Positions 27,515 to 37,097 of a DNA stretch of 64,000 bases are shown here, in pieces. How positions within the stretch are numbered: the first letter of the stretch is position 1; each line of letters opens with the position of its first letter. The position numbers and the translations under genes are program-made. The notes below the pieces were generated by a model that did not search any database, was not told the DNA's origin, and worked only from the letters and a program-made list of their open reading frames with translations. This DNA comes from Microvirga thermotolerans (lineage in GTDB: Bacteria > Pseudomonadota > Alphaproteobacteria > Rhizobiales > Beijerinckiaceae), in assembly GCF_009363855.1 (NCBI RefSeq), contig NZ_CP045423.1, positions 1,518,001-1,582,000 on the forward strand. The letters run 5' to 3'.

Positions 27515-28036
27515 TTACCAGAAGAAATGGCGGGCGAGGCCGGCTCCCGGCGCGAGGAGGACGAAGCCCCACACGAAGGCGGAGGCGAGATTCGCGGCCT
27601 GGAAGAGGATCGCAGGCATCAGGAAGATCCCGGCGATGAGGGGAATCACCGCCCGGGCCGGTCCAAAGAAGCGCCCGAAGAACACCGCCCAGGGGCCGAA
27701 TCGCTCGAAGAAGCGCTCTCCGCGTGCGATCAGGCCCGGCTTGCGGGATAGGGGCCATACACCGTAGGCGGCCGTCTTGTAGTGCCGGCCGACGGCGTAG
27801 GAGATCCAGTTGCCGAGGATCGCCCCCGCCACCGCTCCCGCCCAGCTCTGCCAGAACGGGATCTCCGCCGCCGCGATCAGGAAGCCGGCCGCCACGATGA
27901 CGGTGGTGGCGGGCAGGAGCAGCGACACGAAGGCAAAGGATTCGCCGAAGGTCATGAGGCCCAGGATCAGCGGCGCGAGCTCCCGGTGGGCACGGATGAA
28001 GTCGAGTACGGCCTGGGTGAGGTCTTCCAGGTTCAT
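27515..28036 (-). CDS. DedA family membrane protein
   Basis: A 173-residue DedA/VTT-domain protein, slightly short for the family. FGESFAFVSLLLPATTVIVA holds the first re-entrant region, then AGAVAGAILGNWISYAVGRHY and ERFFERFGPWAVFFGRFFGP with RAVIPLIAG, the paired motifs of the family. DedA proteins are inner-membrane lipid scramblases or transporters, including undecaprenyl-phosphate carriers. The gene is divergent from pdxY. Confidence 0.9.
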   Translation of the reverse strand: MNLEDLTQAVLDFIRAHRELAPLILGLMTFGESFAFVSLLLPATTVIVAAGFLIAAAEIPFWQSWAGAVAGAILGNWISYAVGRHYKTAAYGVWPLSRKPGLIARGERFFERFGPWAVFFGRFFGPARAVIPLIAGIFLMPAILFQAANLASAFVWGFVLLAPGAGLARHFFW

Positions 28037-28179
28037 GAATCCTCTCCCGTGGCCCGGCGGGCGATGCGGGGGCGTTCCTGGCGGGAACGCGGCGCCATCG
28101 TGATCGATTCCATCACAGTCCGCGATTTGATGCGAGGATAACGATGCGCTAACCGGAGGCGGTCAGCGGGGCAAGAGCC

Positions 28180-29028
28180 ATGAACGTTCTTTCGATCCAA
28201 TCCCACGTCGCCTACGGCCACGTCGGCAACGCGTCCGCCGTCTTTCCCATGCAGCGCCTCGGCGTCGAGGTCTGGCCGATCCACACGGTGCAGTTCTCCA
28301 ACCACACGGGCTACGGCTCCTGGAAGGGGCGGGTCTTCGACGGCATGACCATCGAGGAACTGCTCGACGGGATCGCCGACCGGGGCGTCCTCGCCCGCTG
28401 CGACGGCGTGCTTTCCGGCTACATGGGGTCTCCCGACATCGGGACGGCGATCCTCTCGGCGGTATCGCGGGTCCGCGCCCTCAATCCCAACGCCCTCTAT
28501 TGCTGCGATCCCGTGATCGGCGACGTGGGGCGCGGCGTCTTCGTGCGCCCCGGCATCCCCGAGTTCATGAAGGAGCAGGCGGTCCCCGCCGCCGACATCG
28601 TCACGCCCAACCAGTTCGAGCTCGACTATCTTTCGGGCGTGACGACGGAATCCCTCGCCTCCGTGAAGGAGGCGGTTTCCGCGGTCCATCGCATCGGGCC
28701 CAAGGTCGTGCTCGTCACCTCGGTCGTGTCCAGCGAGACGCCGGAGGATTCGGTCGACCTGATCGCGGGCCAGGGCGGGCGCTTCTGGCGCGTGCGCACC
28801 CCGCGCCTTTCGCTCAGCGTCAACGGGGCGGGCGATGCGATCGCGGCCCTGTTCTTCGTCCACTATGCCCGCACGCTCTCCGCGGCGAAGGCTCTCGAGA
28901 AGGCGTCCGCCTCCGTCTTCGGCCTGCTCAAGCGGACGGAGGAGGCGGGCTCGCGGGAGATCCTCACCATCGCGGCGCAGGACGAGTTCGTCGCTCCCAC
29001 CCACCGCTTTCCGGCCGAGGAGATCTGA
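28180..29028 (+). CDS. pdxY: Pyridoxal kinase
   Basis: A 282-residue PfkB/ribokinase-fold kinase that phosphorylates pyridoxal in the B6 salvage pathway. It begins [20 protein letters not shown], the family start, has [11 protein letters not shown] in the middle and [12 protein letters not shown] as the anion-hole and catalytic Asp motif. Three downstream genes follow closely (3-base gap, then a 4-base overlap). Confidence 0.95.
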   Translation: MNVLSIQSHVAYGHVGNASAVFPMQRLGVEVWPIHTVQFSNHTGYGSWKGRVFDGMTIEELLDGIADRGVLARCDGVLSGYMGSPDIGTAILSAVSRVRALNPNALYCCDPVIGDVGRGVFVRPGIPEFMKEQAVPAADIVTPNQFELDYLSGVTTESLASVKEAVSAVHRIGPKVVLVTSVVSSETPEDSVDLIAGQGGRFWRVRTPRLSLSVNGAGDAIAALFFVHYARTLSAAKALEKASASVFGLLKRTEEAGSREILTIAAQDEFVAPTHRFPAEEI

Positions 29029-29031
29029 TCC

Positions 29032-29937
29032 ATGGCGCGCCGCTTCGTCACCCTCGACGTCTTCACCCGCCGGCCTTACGCCGGCAATCCGCTCGCGGTC
29101 GTCCTCGATGCCGACGGGCTCGACGGCGGCGCGATGCAGGCCATCGCCCGCGAGTTCAACCTGTCGGAGACGGTCTTCGTTCAGCCGCCGGCCGATCCGC
29201 GGCAGCGGGCGGACATCCGCATCTTCACCCCGGCAAGGGAGCTGCCCTTCGCGGGCCATCCCACCGTCGGCACGGCGGTGCTCCTCGCCCTGCTCGACCG
29301 GCAGGGCGCCGCCGGGGCCGTCGCCTTCGGCCTGAAGGAGAAGGTCGGCATCGTGCCCTGCGCCGTCGAGATCGCGGGCGAGAGCGAGGGCCGGGCCCGC
29401 TTCAGGCTCCCGCGCCTGCCCTTCGCCTGGGGAGAGGGCAAGGAGTCGAGCGACTGCGCCTGGGCGCTCGGCCTCGACCCGACCGAGATCGGATTCGAGC
29501 GGCATGTGCCGAGCCGCCACTCGGCGGGCGTGGCCTACGATCTCGTTCCCGTCGCCTCCCTGGATGCGCTGGCCCGCGCGAAGCCGCAGGGCGAGGCCTT
29601 CGACAAGGCGTTCGGCGACAGCGACCACCCGGCGGCTTATGTCTATGCCCGCATTCCGGGGGCCGAGGGCCTCCGCTTCCGGGCGCGGATGTTCGGACCC
29701 GGCATGGGCGTGGCGGAGGATCCCGCCACCGGCTCGGCGGCAGCCGCCTTCGCCGGGGCGCTGATGCAGTGCGAGCCCCTGGGCGACGGCGAGCACGACG
29801 TGGTGATCGAGCAGGGTGTGGAGATGGGCCGCCCCAGCGAGATCGCGCTCCAGCTGACCATCGAGAAGGGGGCGCTGGTCTCGGCGGAGATCGGCGGGCA
29901 CGCGGTCGTGGTGAGCCGCGGCGAAATCCTCGCATGA
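29032..29937 (+). CDS. PhzF family protein
   Basis: A 301-residue PhzF-like isomerase/epimerase fold (two diaminopimelate-epimerase-like halves). The catalytic Glu lies in FNLSETVFV, with PFAGHPTVGTAVLLA and EDPATGSAAAAFAG forming the paired binding loops. Most homologues of this type are of unknown function and do not make phenazines; no other phenazine gene is present. It begins 3 bases after pdxY and overlaps the following NUDIX gene. Confidence 0.9.
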   Translation: MARRFVTLDVFTRRPYAGNPLAVVLDADGLDGGAMQAIAREFNLSETVFVQPPADPRQRADIRIFTPARELPFAGHPTVGTAVLLALLDRQGAAGAVAFGLKEKVGIVPCAVEIAGESEGRARFRLPRLPFAWGEGKESSDCAWALGLDPTEIGFERHVPSRHSAGVAYDLVPVASLDALARAKPQGEAFDKAFGDSDHPAAYVYARIPGAEGLRFRARMFGPGMGVAEDPATGSAAAAFAGALMQCEPLGDGEHDVVIEQGVEMGRPSEIALQLTIEKGALVSAEIGGHAVVVSRGEILA

Positions 29938-30659
29938 GGCGGGAGCTCGCCATCACCCGCGTGGCGCGGGTGGAAGCCGTGTCCCGGCCGTTCGCGTGGC
30001 GGTGGGCGGAGGAGAACCGTGCGGCCATCATGGAGAACTGGCGCCGGCGCGTCGCCGCGACGCCCAAGATGTTCAACGGCCGGGTGCTCCTGGTGAGCGA
30101 CATCGCCGTGACGCCGGATCTGTGCCGCAACACCTATTTCGAGACCGACTACGCCAACCTCGTCGCCTGGATCGACATGGGCCATCCGGATCCTGGCGTG
30201 GCGAACGGCTTCGCGATGGCAGCCCTGCGCGGCAGCGACGGAGCCTATATCTGCGGCGTCATGAGCCACGACACGGCGAATGGCGGCCGCGTCTATTTCC
30301 CGGCCGGAACGCCGGACCGCTCCGACCTGCGGGACGGAGGCCGGGTGGACCTCGCCACCAGCCTCACCCGCGAGCTGCGGGAGGAGACCGGCCTCACGGA
30401 AGCGGATTACACGCTGTCGGACGAGTGGATCGTCGTCGAGCGCTGGCCCGCGGTCGCCCTGATGCGCCACGCCACCCTGCACATCCCGGCCGCGGAGGGC
30501 GCGGAGAGGATCCGCGCCGCCATCGCCGCGCAGGAGCACCCGGAACTCAGCGACGTCCGCATCGTCCGCCGTGCCGAGGACATCGACCCGAAGACGATGC
30601 CGCTCTTCCTCCAGTCGTTCTTCCGCTGGAGCTTCTCGACGTCCGGCCCTCAGCGATAG
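29934..30659 (+). CDS. NUDIX hydrolase-like protein
   Basis: A 241-residue protein starting at the ATG that overlaps the PhzF stop (ATGA). A NUDIX-type helix is visible as GGRVDLATSLTRELREETGL, with the REXXEE core intact; the spacing of the first Gly and Glu is altered. The N-terminal 110 residues have no clear match. It seems to be the third gene of the pdxY-phzF unit. Its 3' end overlaps the convergent lipoprotein gene by 10 bases. Confidence 0.78.
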   Translation: MRRELAITRVARVEAVSRPFAWRWAEENRAAIMENWRRRVAATPKMFNGRVLLVSDIAVTPDLCRNTYFETDYANLVAWIDMGHPDPGVANGFAMAALRGSDGAYICGVMSHDTANGGRVYFPAGTPDRSDLRDGGRVDLATSLTRELREETGLTEADYTLSDEWIVVERWPAVALMRHATLHIPAAEGAERIRAAIAAQEHPELSDVRIVRRAEDIDPKTMPLFLQSFFRWSFSTSGPQR

Positions 30660-30970
30660 CCGTACCGGGCCTTGGTCGCATTGACCATGCGGATCGCCTC
30701 CGCCTCGCGCCCTGCGGCGCAGGCCGTGTCCGCCGGACCGAGATCCCTCTCCACCCGGTCGTAGACCGACCGGTTGACGTGACCCATGGCGAGATCGTTG
30801 CTCATGACCGCGCGGTAGCGCTCGATCTCGCCCCGGCAGCCCGCGCCTTCCGGCATGCGGAAGCTCGACGGCGTCGCCGCGGACGCCGCGGGCGGAGCGG
30901 TCTGGTTGCAGGCGGCGAGCGGAAGCGCCGCCAGGCCGGCGAGCCACAGGGTGCGGACGGCAAGAATCAT
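30650..30970 (-). CDS. Small putative lipoprotein
   Basis: A 106-residue protein with a lipoprotein signal peptide: LWLAGLAALPLAAC, where LAAC is the lipobox and Cys about residue 21 would be lipidated. The mature part has two further Cys (GAGCRGEIERYRA and ADTACAAGREAE), which could form a disulfide, and ends NATKARYGYR. No family is recognised with certainty. It probably sits in the inner or outer membrane facing the periplasm. Confidence 0.7.
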   Translation of the reverse strand: MILAVRTLWLAGLAALPLAACNQTAPPAASAATPSSFRMPEGAGCRGEIERYRAVMSNDLAMGHVNRSVYDRVERDLGPADTACAAGREAEAIRMVNATKARYGYR

Positions 30971-30988
30971 CGGAACGTACTCCCCTCG

Positions 30989-31776
30989 TATCGATGCGGC
31001 ATTCGGTAGTAAGGATCACCGGTATCCCGGTAAATAACCGATCCGAACAGCTTATGGTCCGTCCTGGTCATCCAGAAGCTGCTCGGGCGGCAGTGGAACT
31101 CAAAGCTGACCGCGTACCTGGACAAGCAGCCGGCTCGGGTCCAATGACTTTGCTGATGGCGTCAGGCCCGCTCGATGCGGCCGGAGTAGCATCCGCGCCT
31201 GGCGTTGTGGACGTGGATGTAATCGACCTGTGGGTTCGCGAAAAGGCGCTCGATGAGCCCCTCGATTTCCTTACCCTCGACGATGTCGGCATCGAGCATC
31301 ATCCCGGCCGCGTCATAGGCGCGCAACGACAGAAGCCGTAGGCGCATGACCTCGGGGATGTCGTTGACGCGGTCATAGGTCTCCTCCGCGCCCTCGCGTA
31401 CGAAGATCGCGTGGGTCGCACGGTATGGCGTCCCGGCGGGCTGGCAGACATGGTTGAGGAGCAGGAGGGTCTCGCCCACCCTGGCCTCGCGCATTTCGAT
31501 GCGGTCTGGATAGCCAGGACTCTCATTGGCCACGTAACGGATCACCCCATGGGTGGCGAGGTCCCGCTCGCTCAGCCCGTAGAGGTGACGGAACGGCTCC
31601 GGCGACAGCCCGACGACACGAAAGTCCATAAACGACCTCCTTGTTGATGTTGATCGGCACCTCGAACATCAATGCCGGTGCAGTCGGCGACCACCCGATT
31701 CCTGTGATGGATCTGGCATCCGGTAACCTTTCCACCTCTCCGTTGGCGGCATGTGCTACCGAATGCCGTATCGATG
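30989..31776. repeat. Inverted repeat pair flanking the DUF1203 gene
   Basis: A 21-bp sequence at 30989-31009 recurs in inverted orientation at 31756-31776 with two mismatches; the exact shared core is CGGCATTCGGTAG. The arms are 746 bases apart and enclose the DUF1203 gene. They could be terminal repeats of a small cassette or two regulator sites. Confidence 0.4.
31162..31629 (-). CDS. DUF1203 family protein
   Basis: A 155-residue protein of DUF1203, recognised by MDFRVVGLSPEPFRHLYGLS, LLLNHVCQPAGTPYRATHAIFV and the C-terminal DYIHVHNARRGCYSGRIERA. The conserved His and Cys residues at both ends suggest a metal or redox site, but no function is known. It stands alone, enclosed by a 21-bp inverted repeat pair. 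Confidence 0.87.
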   Translation of the reverse strand: MDFRVVGLSPEPFRHLYGLSERDLATHGVIRYVANESPGYPDRIEMREARVGETLLLLNHVCQPAGTPYRATHAIFVREGAEETYDRVNDIPEVMRLRLLSLRAYDAAGMMLDADIVEGKEIEGLIERLFANPQVDYIHVHNARRGCYSGRIERA

Positions 31777-31865
31777 CCTCTTCGGGCTCTGCTCCCAATT
31801 AGGGCATTCTTCCTGGGCGGCAATTCACCGTATTCTTGCGATCCCGCCGCAAAGGGACGAGAGAC

Positions 31866-32288
31866 ATGCCGCGAACGCCTGCGCCCGAGGATGTGCCGCG
31901 CGCCTTCATCGAAGCCTGGAACCGCCACGACATGCCCGCCCTCGCCGGGCTGTTCGCGGAGAAGGCGCACTTCGTCAACGTCGTCGGCCTGTGGTGGAAG
32001 AGCCGGGACGAGATCGAGGCCGCCCACGCGGCGACCCACGCGACCATCTTCAGGGAGAGCCGCCTCACGGGCGAGGTCGGCGCGGTGACGCCGCTCGCCC
32101 CGGGCCTCGCCGCGGTCCATCTGGTCTGGGAGATGACCGGCCAGGCCGGAACCGACGGGGCGCCTGCCGGACCGCGCCGGGGCATCCTGTTGTTCGTGCT
32201 GAAGGAGGAGGGGAATCGGTGGCAGGTGGCGGTCGCCCAGAACACCGACATCGTCCCCGGAGTCCTGGCTCCCGAAGCGCGTCCTTAG
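31866..32288 (+). CDS. SgcJ/EcaC (SnoaL-like, DUF4440) protein
   Basis: A 140-residue cone-fold protein of the NTF2/SnoaL superfamily. EDVPRAFIEAWNRHDMPALA and GLFAEKAHFVNVVGLWWKS are the typical opening; RRGILLFVLKEEGNRWQVAV and AQNTDIVPG close the fold. The family is annotated as SgcJ/EcaC oxidoreductase, but the real activity is unknown. Start at 31866 is preceded by GGGACGAGAG. It is followed by the leuA leader region. Confidence 0.82.
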   Translation: MPRTPAPEDVPRAFIEAWNRHDMPALAGLFAEKAHFVNVVGLWWKSRDEIEAAHAATHATIFRESRLTGEVGAVTPLAPGLAAVHLVWEMTGQAGTDGAPAGPRRGILLFVLKEEGNRWQVAVAQNTDIVPGVLAPEARP

Positions 32289-32435
32289 GCGCCGTCCGCT
32301 CCGGTATGGCGCGAATTTTTCGTGCGCGACGTTCCGTCCGGGGCGTTCGTTTGTTTCAAGCGCTTGCCATCCGGCCCGGGCGCCGCTACAAACGGCTGCA
32401 CCGCGACGAGCGGTCTTGAGGAGGAATGGGACGCG

Positions 32436-32531
32436 ATGTTCATCGGCTCCCGCAGCGCCAGGACGAAAGGCCCCGCTTCCGCGGCGGCCTCCGCGCGCCT
32501 CCTTGGTCTCCTTCTCCTTAGTCGCCCCTGA
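32436..32531 (+). CDS. leuA leader peptide
   Basis: A 31-residue frame starting at ATG 32436, with GAGGAGG 11 bases upstream. Codons 22-28 read Leu-Leu-Gly-Leu-Leu-Leu-Leu using CTC and CTT, and the peptide ends SRP. Six leucines in seven codons just before 2-isopropylmalate synthase is the expected signature of leucine-controlled attenuation. Confidence 0.82.
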   Translation: MFIGSRSARTKGPASAAASARLLGLLLLSRP

Positions 32532-32570
32532 GGGTCGGCTGGGCGCTGCCGCCTGGGCTCTCAGGGGTTT
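32525..32570 (+). promoter_or_regulatory. Attenuator stem upstream of leuA
   Basis: CCCCTGAG (32525-32532), overlapping the leader stop codon, pairs perfectly with CTCAGGGG (32560-32567), followed only by TTT. The short T run makes it a weak intrinsic terminator. Its overlap with the leader end fits control by ribosome position. Confidence 0.6.
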
Positions 32571-32627
32571 CGCGATGAGGAACCAAACGAGAGCGCCGCG
32601 CCGCTCGCCCCGAGAAGGATATATTCG

Positions 32628-34190
32628 ATGACCGTTTCCCCCGCCGCCGGATCCTCCAAGGACCGCGTTCTGATCTTCGACACGACCCTGCGCGACGGCG
32701 AGCAGTGCCCCGGCGCCACCATGACCCTGGAAGAGAAGCTGGAAATGGCCGAGCTGCTCGACGCCATGGGCGTCGACATCATCGAGGCCGGCTTCCCCAT
32801 CGCCTCCAACGGCGACTTCGAGGCGGTATCCCTCATCGCCCAGCAGGTGAAGCGGGCGACCGTGGCGGGCCTCGCCCGCGCCATCTCCGCCGACATCGCC
32901 CGGGCGGGCGAGGCGGTGCGGCATGCCAGGCGGCCGCGCATCCACACCTTCGTCTCCACCTCGCCGATCCACCTGGCGCACCAGATGCGCAAGACCGAGG
33001 AGGAGGTGCTGGAGATCATCGCCGCGACCGTCGGCCAGGCGCGCAACCTGGTGGAGGACGTGGAGTGGTCCGCCATGGACGCGACCCGCACCTCCATCGA
33101 GTATCTCTGCCGCTGCGTCGAGGCCGCCATCAGGGCCGGCGCCACCACCATCAACCTGCCCGACACGGTGGGCTACGCCACGCCCGACGAGTACCGCGCC
33201 ATGTTCCGCGCCGTGCGCGAGCGGGTGCCGAACGCCGACAAGGCGATCTTCTCCGCCCACTGCCACAACGACCTGGGCCTGGCGGTCGCGAACTCGCTGG
33301 CGGCCCTCGAGGGCGGCGTGCGCCAGATCGAGTGCACCGTCAACGGCATCGGCGAGCGGGCCGGCAACGCGGCGCTGGAGGAGATCGTGATGGCGATCAA
33401 GACCCGCGGCGACGTGCTGCCCTACGAGACCGGCATCGAGACCACCATGCTCACCCGCGCCTCGAAGCTCGCCTCCGCCGCCACGTCGTTCCCCGTGCAG
33501 TACAACAAGGCCATCGTCGGCCGGAACGCCTTCGCCCACGAGAGCGGCATCCACCAGGACGGCATGCTCAAGCATGCCCAGACCTACGAGATCATGACGC
33601 CCGAGAGCGTCGGCGTGACGAAGACCAGCCTCGTCATGGGCAAGCACTCGGGCCGGGCCGCCTTCCGCAACAAGCTGGAGGAGCTGGGCTACAAGCTCTC
33701 CGACAACCAGTTCCAGGACGCCTTCGAGCGCTTCAAAGACCTGGCCGACCGCAAGAAGCACGTCTACGACGAGGACATCGAGGCCCTGGTGGACCAGAAC
33801 ATCGCCATGGCCCACGACCGCATCAAGCTGGTCTCCCTCTCCATCGTCGCCGGAACCCGCGGCCCGCAGCGGGCGACCATGAAGCTCCAGGTCGACGACC
33901 GGATCGTCACCGAGGAGCAGGAGGGCAACGGCCCCGTGGACGCCACCTTCAACGCCATCAAGGCCCTGGTGCCGCACGAGGCGGTGCTGGAGCTCTACCA
34001 GGTCCATGCGGTGACGGAGGGCACGGACGCGCAGGCGGAGGTCTCGGTGCGCCTCTCGGCGGACAACCGCAGCGTCACCGCGCGCGCCGCCGATCCCGAT
34101 ACCCTGGTCGCCTCGGCCCAGGCCTATCTCGGCGCCCTCAACAAGCTCCTGAGCCGCGGCGCCCGGCTGCACGCCCAGGCGGCGGAATAG
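32628..34190 (+). CDS. leuA: 2-isopropylmalate synthase
   Basis: A 520-residue LeuA, committing 2-ketoisovalerate to leucine synthesis. The TIM-barrel half begins [20 protein letters not shown] and holds [21 protein letters not shown] with metal-binding His. [17 protein letters not shown] is conserved. The C-terminal regulatory LeuA dimer domain (from about residue 385) binds leucine for feedback. It is preceded by a Leu-rich leader. A decayed SDR gene lies beyond on the other strand. Confidence 0.97.
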   Translation: MTVSPAAGSSKDRVLIFDTTLRDGEQCPGATMTLEEKLEMAELLDAMGVDIIEAGFPIASNGDFEAVSLIAQQVKRATVAGLARAISADIARAGEAVRHARRPRIHTFVSTSPIHLAHQMRKTEEEVLEIIAATVGQARNLVEDVEWSAMDATRTSIEYLCRCVEAAIRAGATTINLPDTVGYATPDEYRAMFRAVRERVPNADKAIFSAHCHNDLGLAVANSLAALEGGVRQIECTVNGIGERAGNAALEEIVMAIKTRGDVLPYETGIETTMLTRASKLASAATSFPVQYNKAIVGRNAFAHESGIHQDGMLKHAQTYEIMTPESVGVTKTSLVMGKHSGRAAFRNKLEELGYKLSDNQFQDAFERFKDLADRKKHVYDEDIEALVDQNIAMAHDRIKLVSLSIVAGTRGPQRATMKLQVDDRIVTEEQEGNGPVDATFNAIKALVPHEAVLELYQVHAVTEGTDAQAEVSVRLSADNRSVTARAADPDTLVASAQAYLGALNKLLSRGARLHAQAAE

Positions 34191-34251
34191 GCGGGAACGG
34201 TTCCGCCGCTCGCAGCGCATCGCGGCCGGCCCCGCGCCGGCCGCCTGCGAC

Positions 34252-34491
34252 TCAGTATTCCTGGCCGGTCGGCCTGAACAGGATCTCGCTGACGTCCACA
34301 TCGTCGGGCTGGCTCATGGTCGGGCTGGCTCACGGTTGGGCTGGCTCATGGCGAAGGCGACCATGCCCGCGAAGGATCCGGCCGGGATGGCGCCCTCGCA
34401 GGCCTTGCGCATGCCCTCCGCGATGTCGGGTTCGGCGATGCCGCCGGACCGCCGCTCGCCCCGGCGATGCCGGCCGCCTTGTCCTCGATGC
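34252..34491 (-). pseudogene. SDR-family oxidoreductase remnant
   Basis: The C-terminal tail of a YdfG-like short-chain dehydrogenase is readable: AIPAGSFAGMVAFAMSQP and later DDVDVSEILFRPTGQEY with its stop at 34252. The N-terminal start also survives near 34440-34491 as GIEDKAAGIAGASGG, echoing the TGASSGIG cofactor loop. About 170 residues between are missing. A 16-bp triplication (34303-34350) further splits the tail into different frames. Confidence 0.75.
34303..34350. repeat. 16-bp tandem triplication
   Basis: Three adjacent copies of GTCGGGCTGGCTCATG occupy 34303-34318, 34319-34334 and 34335-34350, with one change in copy 2 and one in copy 3. The unit is not a multiple of three and lies inside the SDR remnant, so the expansion shifts its frame. 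Confidence 0.95.
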
Positions 34492-34624
34492 CCTGAGGCT
34501 GGCGTATCCTTTCCTGTGATCTCGCATCCACCGGATCCGCGACGGCTGTGTCGGCGCCGTCCCCCGCCACGCGGGCGGACGGAGGGCGGTCGATCCGTCC
34601 TTCGGTGCCGCTCCTGCGACCGCG

Positions 34625-35734
34625 TCAACCGACCGCGTTGGGCGGGAGAGCCTGCGCACGTGCCGCGCCCTCAGGGTCGGTCAGGGAGGCCATGTCGATC
34701 ACGAAGCGATAGCGCACGTCCGAGCGCTCCATGCGCGCGAAGGCCTCGTTGATCCGGTCCATGCGGATGGTCTCGGTTTCGGGCAGGATGTTCTTGCGCG
34801 CGCAGAAGTCGAGCAGTTCCTGGGTCTCGCGGATGCCGCCGATGGGCGAGCCCGCGACGCGACGCCGCCCGAGCAGGAGCGGAACGGAGGACATCCCGTC
34901 GAGCGGGCCGATCTGGCCCACGATCACCAGCGTGCCGTCCACGTCCAGCAGCGGCAGATAGGGATCGAGCTCGTGCTTGGTGGGGACGGTGTCGATGATG
35001 AGATCGAAGGTGTTCGCCGCCTGTGCCATCGCATCCGGATCGGTGGAGACGAGGAGCCGGTCGGCGCCCAGCGCCAGCGCATCGGCTTTCTTGTCGGGCG
35101 TGCGGCTCATGACGGTGACATGGGCGCCGAGGCCGGCGGCGAGTTTCACCGCCATGTGGCCGAGCCCCCCTAGGCCGATCACGCCGACGCGGCTGCCGGG
35201 ACCCACGTTCCAGGTGCGCAGGGGCGAGTAGGTGGTGATGCCCGCGCACAGGAGCGGGGCCGCCCGGGAGAGGTCGAGCCCATCCGGAACGCGCAGGACG
35301 AATTCCTGGCGGACCACCACGTGCTTGGAATAGCCGCCCTGGGTCATCTCCTGCGTGATGCGGTCGAAGCCGCCATAGGTCATCGTGTTGCCTTCCCGGC
35401 AGAGCTGCTCCTCGCCCCGGCGGCACTGGTCGCAGTGCTGGCAGCTGTCGACCATGCATCCGACGGCCACGTGGTCGCCCGCCTTGAAGCGCGTGACCTC
35501 GGGGCCGACCTCGATCACGCGACCGACGATCTCGTGGCCGGGAACGACCGGGTAGTTGGACCAGCCCCAGTCGTTGCGCGCCCAATGCAGGTCCGAGTGG
35601 CAGACGCCGCAATAGAGGATCTCCATCGCGACGTCGTTCGCCCGCAGCGCCCGGCGCTCGAAGGAGAAGGGCTGAAGGCGCGCGCCGGCGGAGGGGGCGG
35701 CGTAACCGAAGGTCTTGTAGCGGAAGCTCGTCAT
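34625..35734 (-). CDS. Zinc-dependent alcohol dehydrogenase (cinnamyl-alcohol type)
   Basis: A 369-residue NAD(P)-dependent medium-chain dehydrogenase. Catalytic zinc ligands are in YCGVCHSDLHW and VPGHEIVGRV. The structural-zinc cysteines are in DSCQHCDQCRRGEEQLC, and the cofactor loop is GVIGLGGLGHMAVKLAAGLG. It resembles YahK/AdhC aldehyde reductases that detoxify aldehydes with NADPH. It is followed by a decayed SDR and preceded by a cupin gene on the same strand. Promoter region is 35735-35803. Confidence 0.93.
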   Translation of the reverse strand: MTSFRYKTFGYAAPSAGARLQPFSFERRALRANDVAMEILYCGVCHSDLHWARNDWGWSNYPVVPGHEIVGRVIEVGPEVTRFKAGDHVAVGCMVDSCQHCDQCRRGEEQLCREGNTMTYGGFDRITQEMTQGGYSKHVVVRQEFVLRVPDGLDLSRAAPLLCAGITTYSPLRTWNVGPGSRVGVIGLGGLGHMAVKLAAGLGAHVTVMSRTPDKKADALALGADRLLVSTDPDAMAQAANTFDLIIDTVPTKHELDPYLPLLDVDGTLVIVGQIGPLDGMSSVPLLLGRRRVAGSPIGGIRETQELLDFCARKNILPETETIRMDRINEAFARMERSDVRYRFVIDMASLTDPEGAARAQALPPNAVG

Positions 35735-35803
35735 GGCGTTTCTCGTTCGGTTCCTGTTGGGTTGAGCGTGGATGCCCCGGCCGGGCGCTGCCCCGTGATG
35801 CGG

Positions 35804-36211
<408 letters not shown>

Positions 36212-36425
36212 CCCCTTCGAGTGTCGTTGTTCCGGCGCGCCGATGCCGTCTGCCGGGGTGCCGCGTGTGATCTAGGGCACGCGACTGCGGGCGGTTAGAG
36301 GCGGCAGGCCGGCGAGCCTGCCTGCGCGGCTCGGGAGATTCCACGGGCGGTCCGGCGCTTCGGCCGTTCGGGGAGACGCGACTGTCCCGAGAGAAGGGGC
36401 GTGCGATGCCTGCATGTCGAGCGCC

Positions 36426-36686
36426 TCACCGGCGCAGGATGGCGCGCAGGCTTTCGCGCTGCTCGCGCCAGTGGACGCGGGCCTGGTGCAGGCCCTCGCC
36501 GACGGCCTCGGCGAACATCTGGCGGTGGGCGAGATAGCAGGGCGGCCCGTAGCCGCCCTGGCAGCCGTGCTCGCGGCGGCAGGCCCGGCGACGGCAGCGG
36601 GCGGGCAGCTGCAGCACGTCGGCGAGGCGGCGCAGGACATCGTCGGGGTCGGGAAGCCTGGAGAGAATGCGGTCGGCAGGAGACAT
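36426..36686 (-). CDS. Small Cys/Arg-rich conserved-type protein
   Basis: An 86-residue protein from the ATG complementary to 36684-36686 (MSPADRILSRLPDPDDVLRR). The middle has CRRRACRREHGCQGGYGPPC, four Cys in a 20-residue stretch, which could bind a metal, followed by YLAHRQMFAEAVGEGL. A longer frame back to 36845 adds 53 Pro/Arg-rich residues that look non-coding. A strong promoter lies far upstream at 37069-37097. No family is named. Confidence 0.55.
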   Translation of the reverse strand: MSPADRILSRLPDPDDVLRRLADVLQLPARCRRRACRREHGCQGGYGPPCYLAHRQMFAEAVGEGLHQARVHWREQRESLRAILRR

Positions 36687-37068
36687 GAACGGTTCTCGTG
36701 AAATCGATGCATGGAAACGATGTGGAAGGCACGCCGCCGCGTCCTCCGGGCGCGTGGGCCCGGAGGGGCGGCGGGGTCGAGGGGGCACGAGGATCGCTCC
36801 GGCTCGGGGGAAGGAAGGGGTGAAGGCAATGAGCCGCAGCGTCATCGCGCCCGGTTCTTTTCCGGCGGACCGGCGGCGGAGGCTCCGGGGATGGCCCGGA
36901 CGCGGGACGGCGTTGACGAACGCCGGCGGCGCCGGACGGCCCGGAGCCCCGGCGGTGCCGGGGCCGCCCGCGGCCGGCGCGTGCGTGGCGCGCGGGCGCG
37001 GGACCGGTCCCGTCCCCGCATTCGGCGACGCCTCGCGAGCGCGCCCCTCGGCGGGACGGGATGGTTAC

Positions 37069-37097
37069 GATATAGCCGAGCCTGGCGCCGCTGTCAA
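37069..37097 (-). promoter_or_regulatory. Strong sigma-70-like leftward promoter
   Basis: Read leftward, TTGACA (complement of 37092-37097) and TATATC (complement of 37069-37074) are spaced by exactly 17 bases, a near-consensus promoter. It faces the small Cys/Arg-rich gene some 375 bases away, so it would give a long GC-rich leader. Confidence 0.7.

Noticed and set aside
29032-29937. Phenazine biosynthesis from the PhzF-like gene
   Set aside because: No other phenazine gene is present; most PhzF-fold proteins are unrelated to phenazines.
31572-34301. 909-codon minus-strand open frame opposite leuA
   Set aside because: Antisense shadow of leuA and neighbours; it joins unrelated regions and has no domain.
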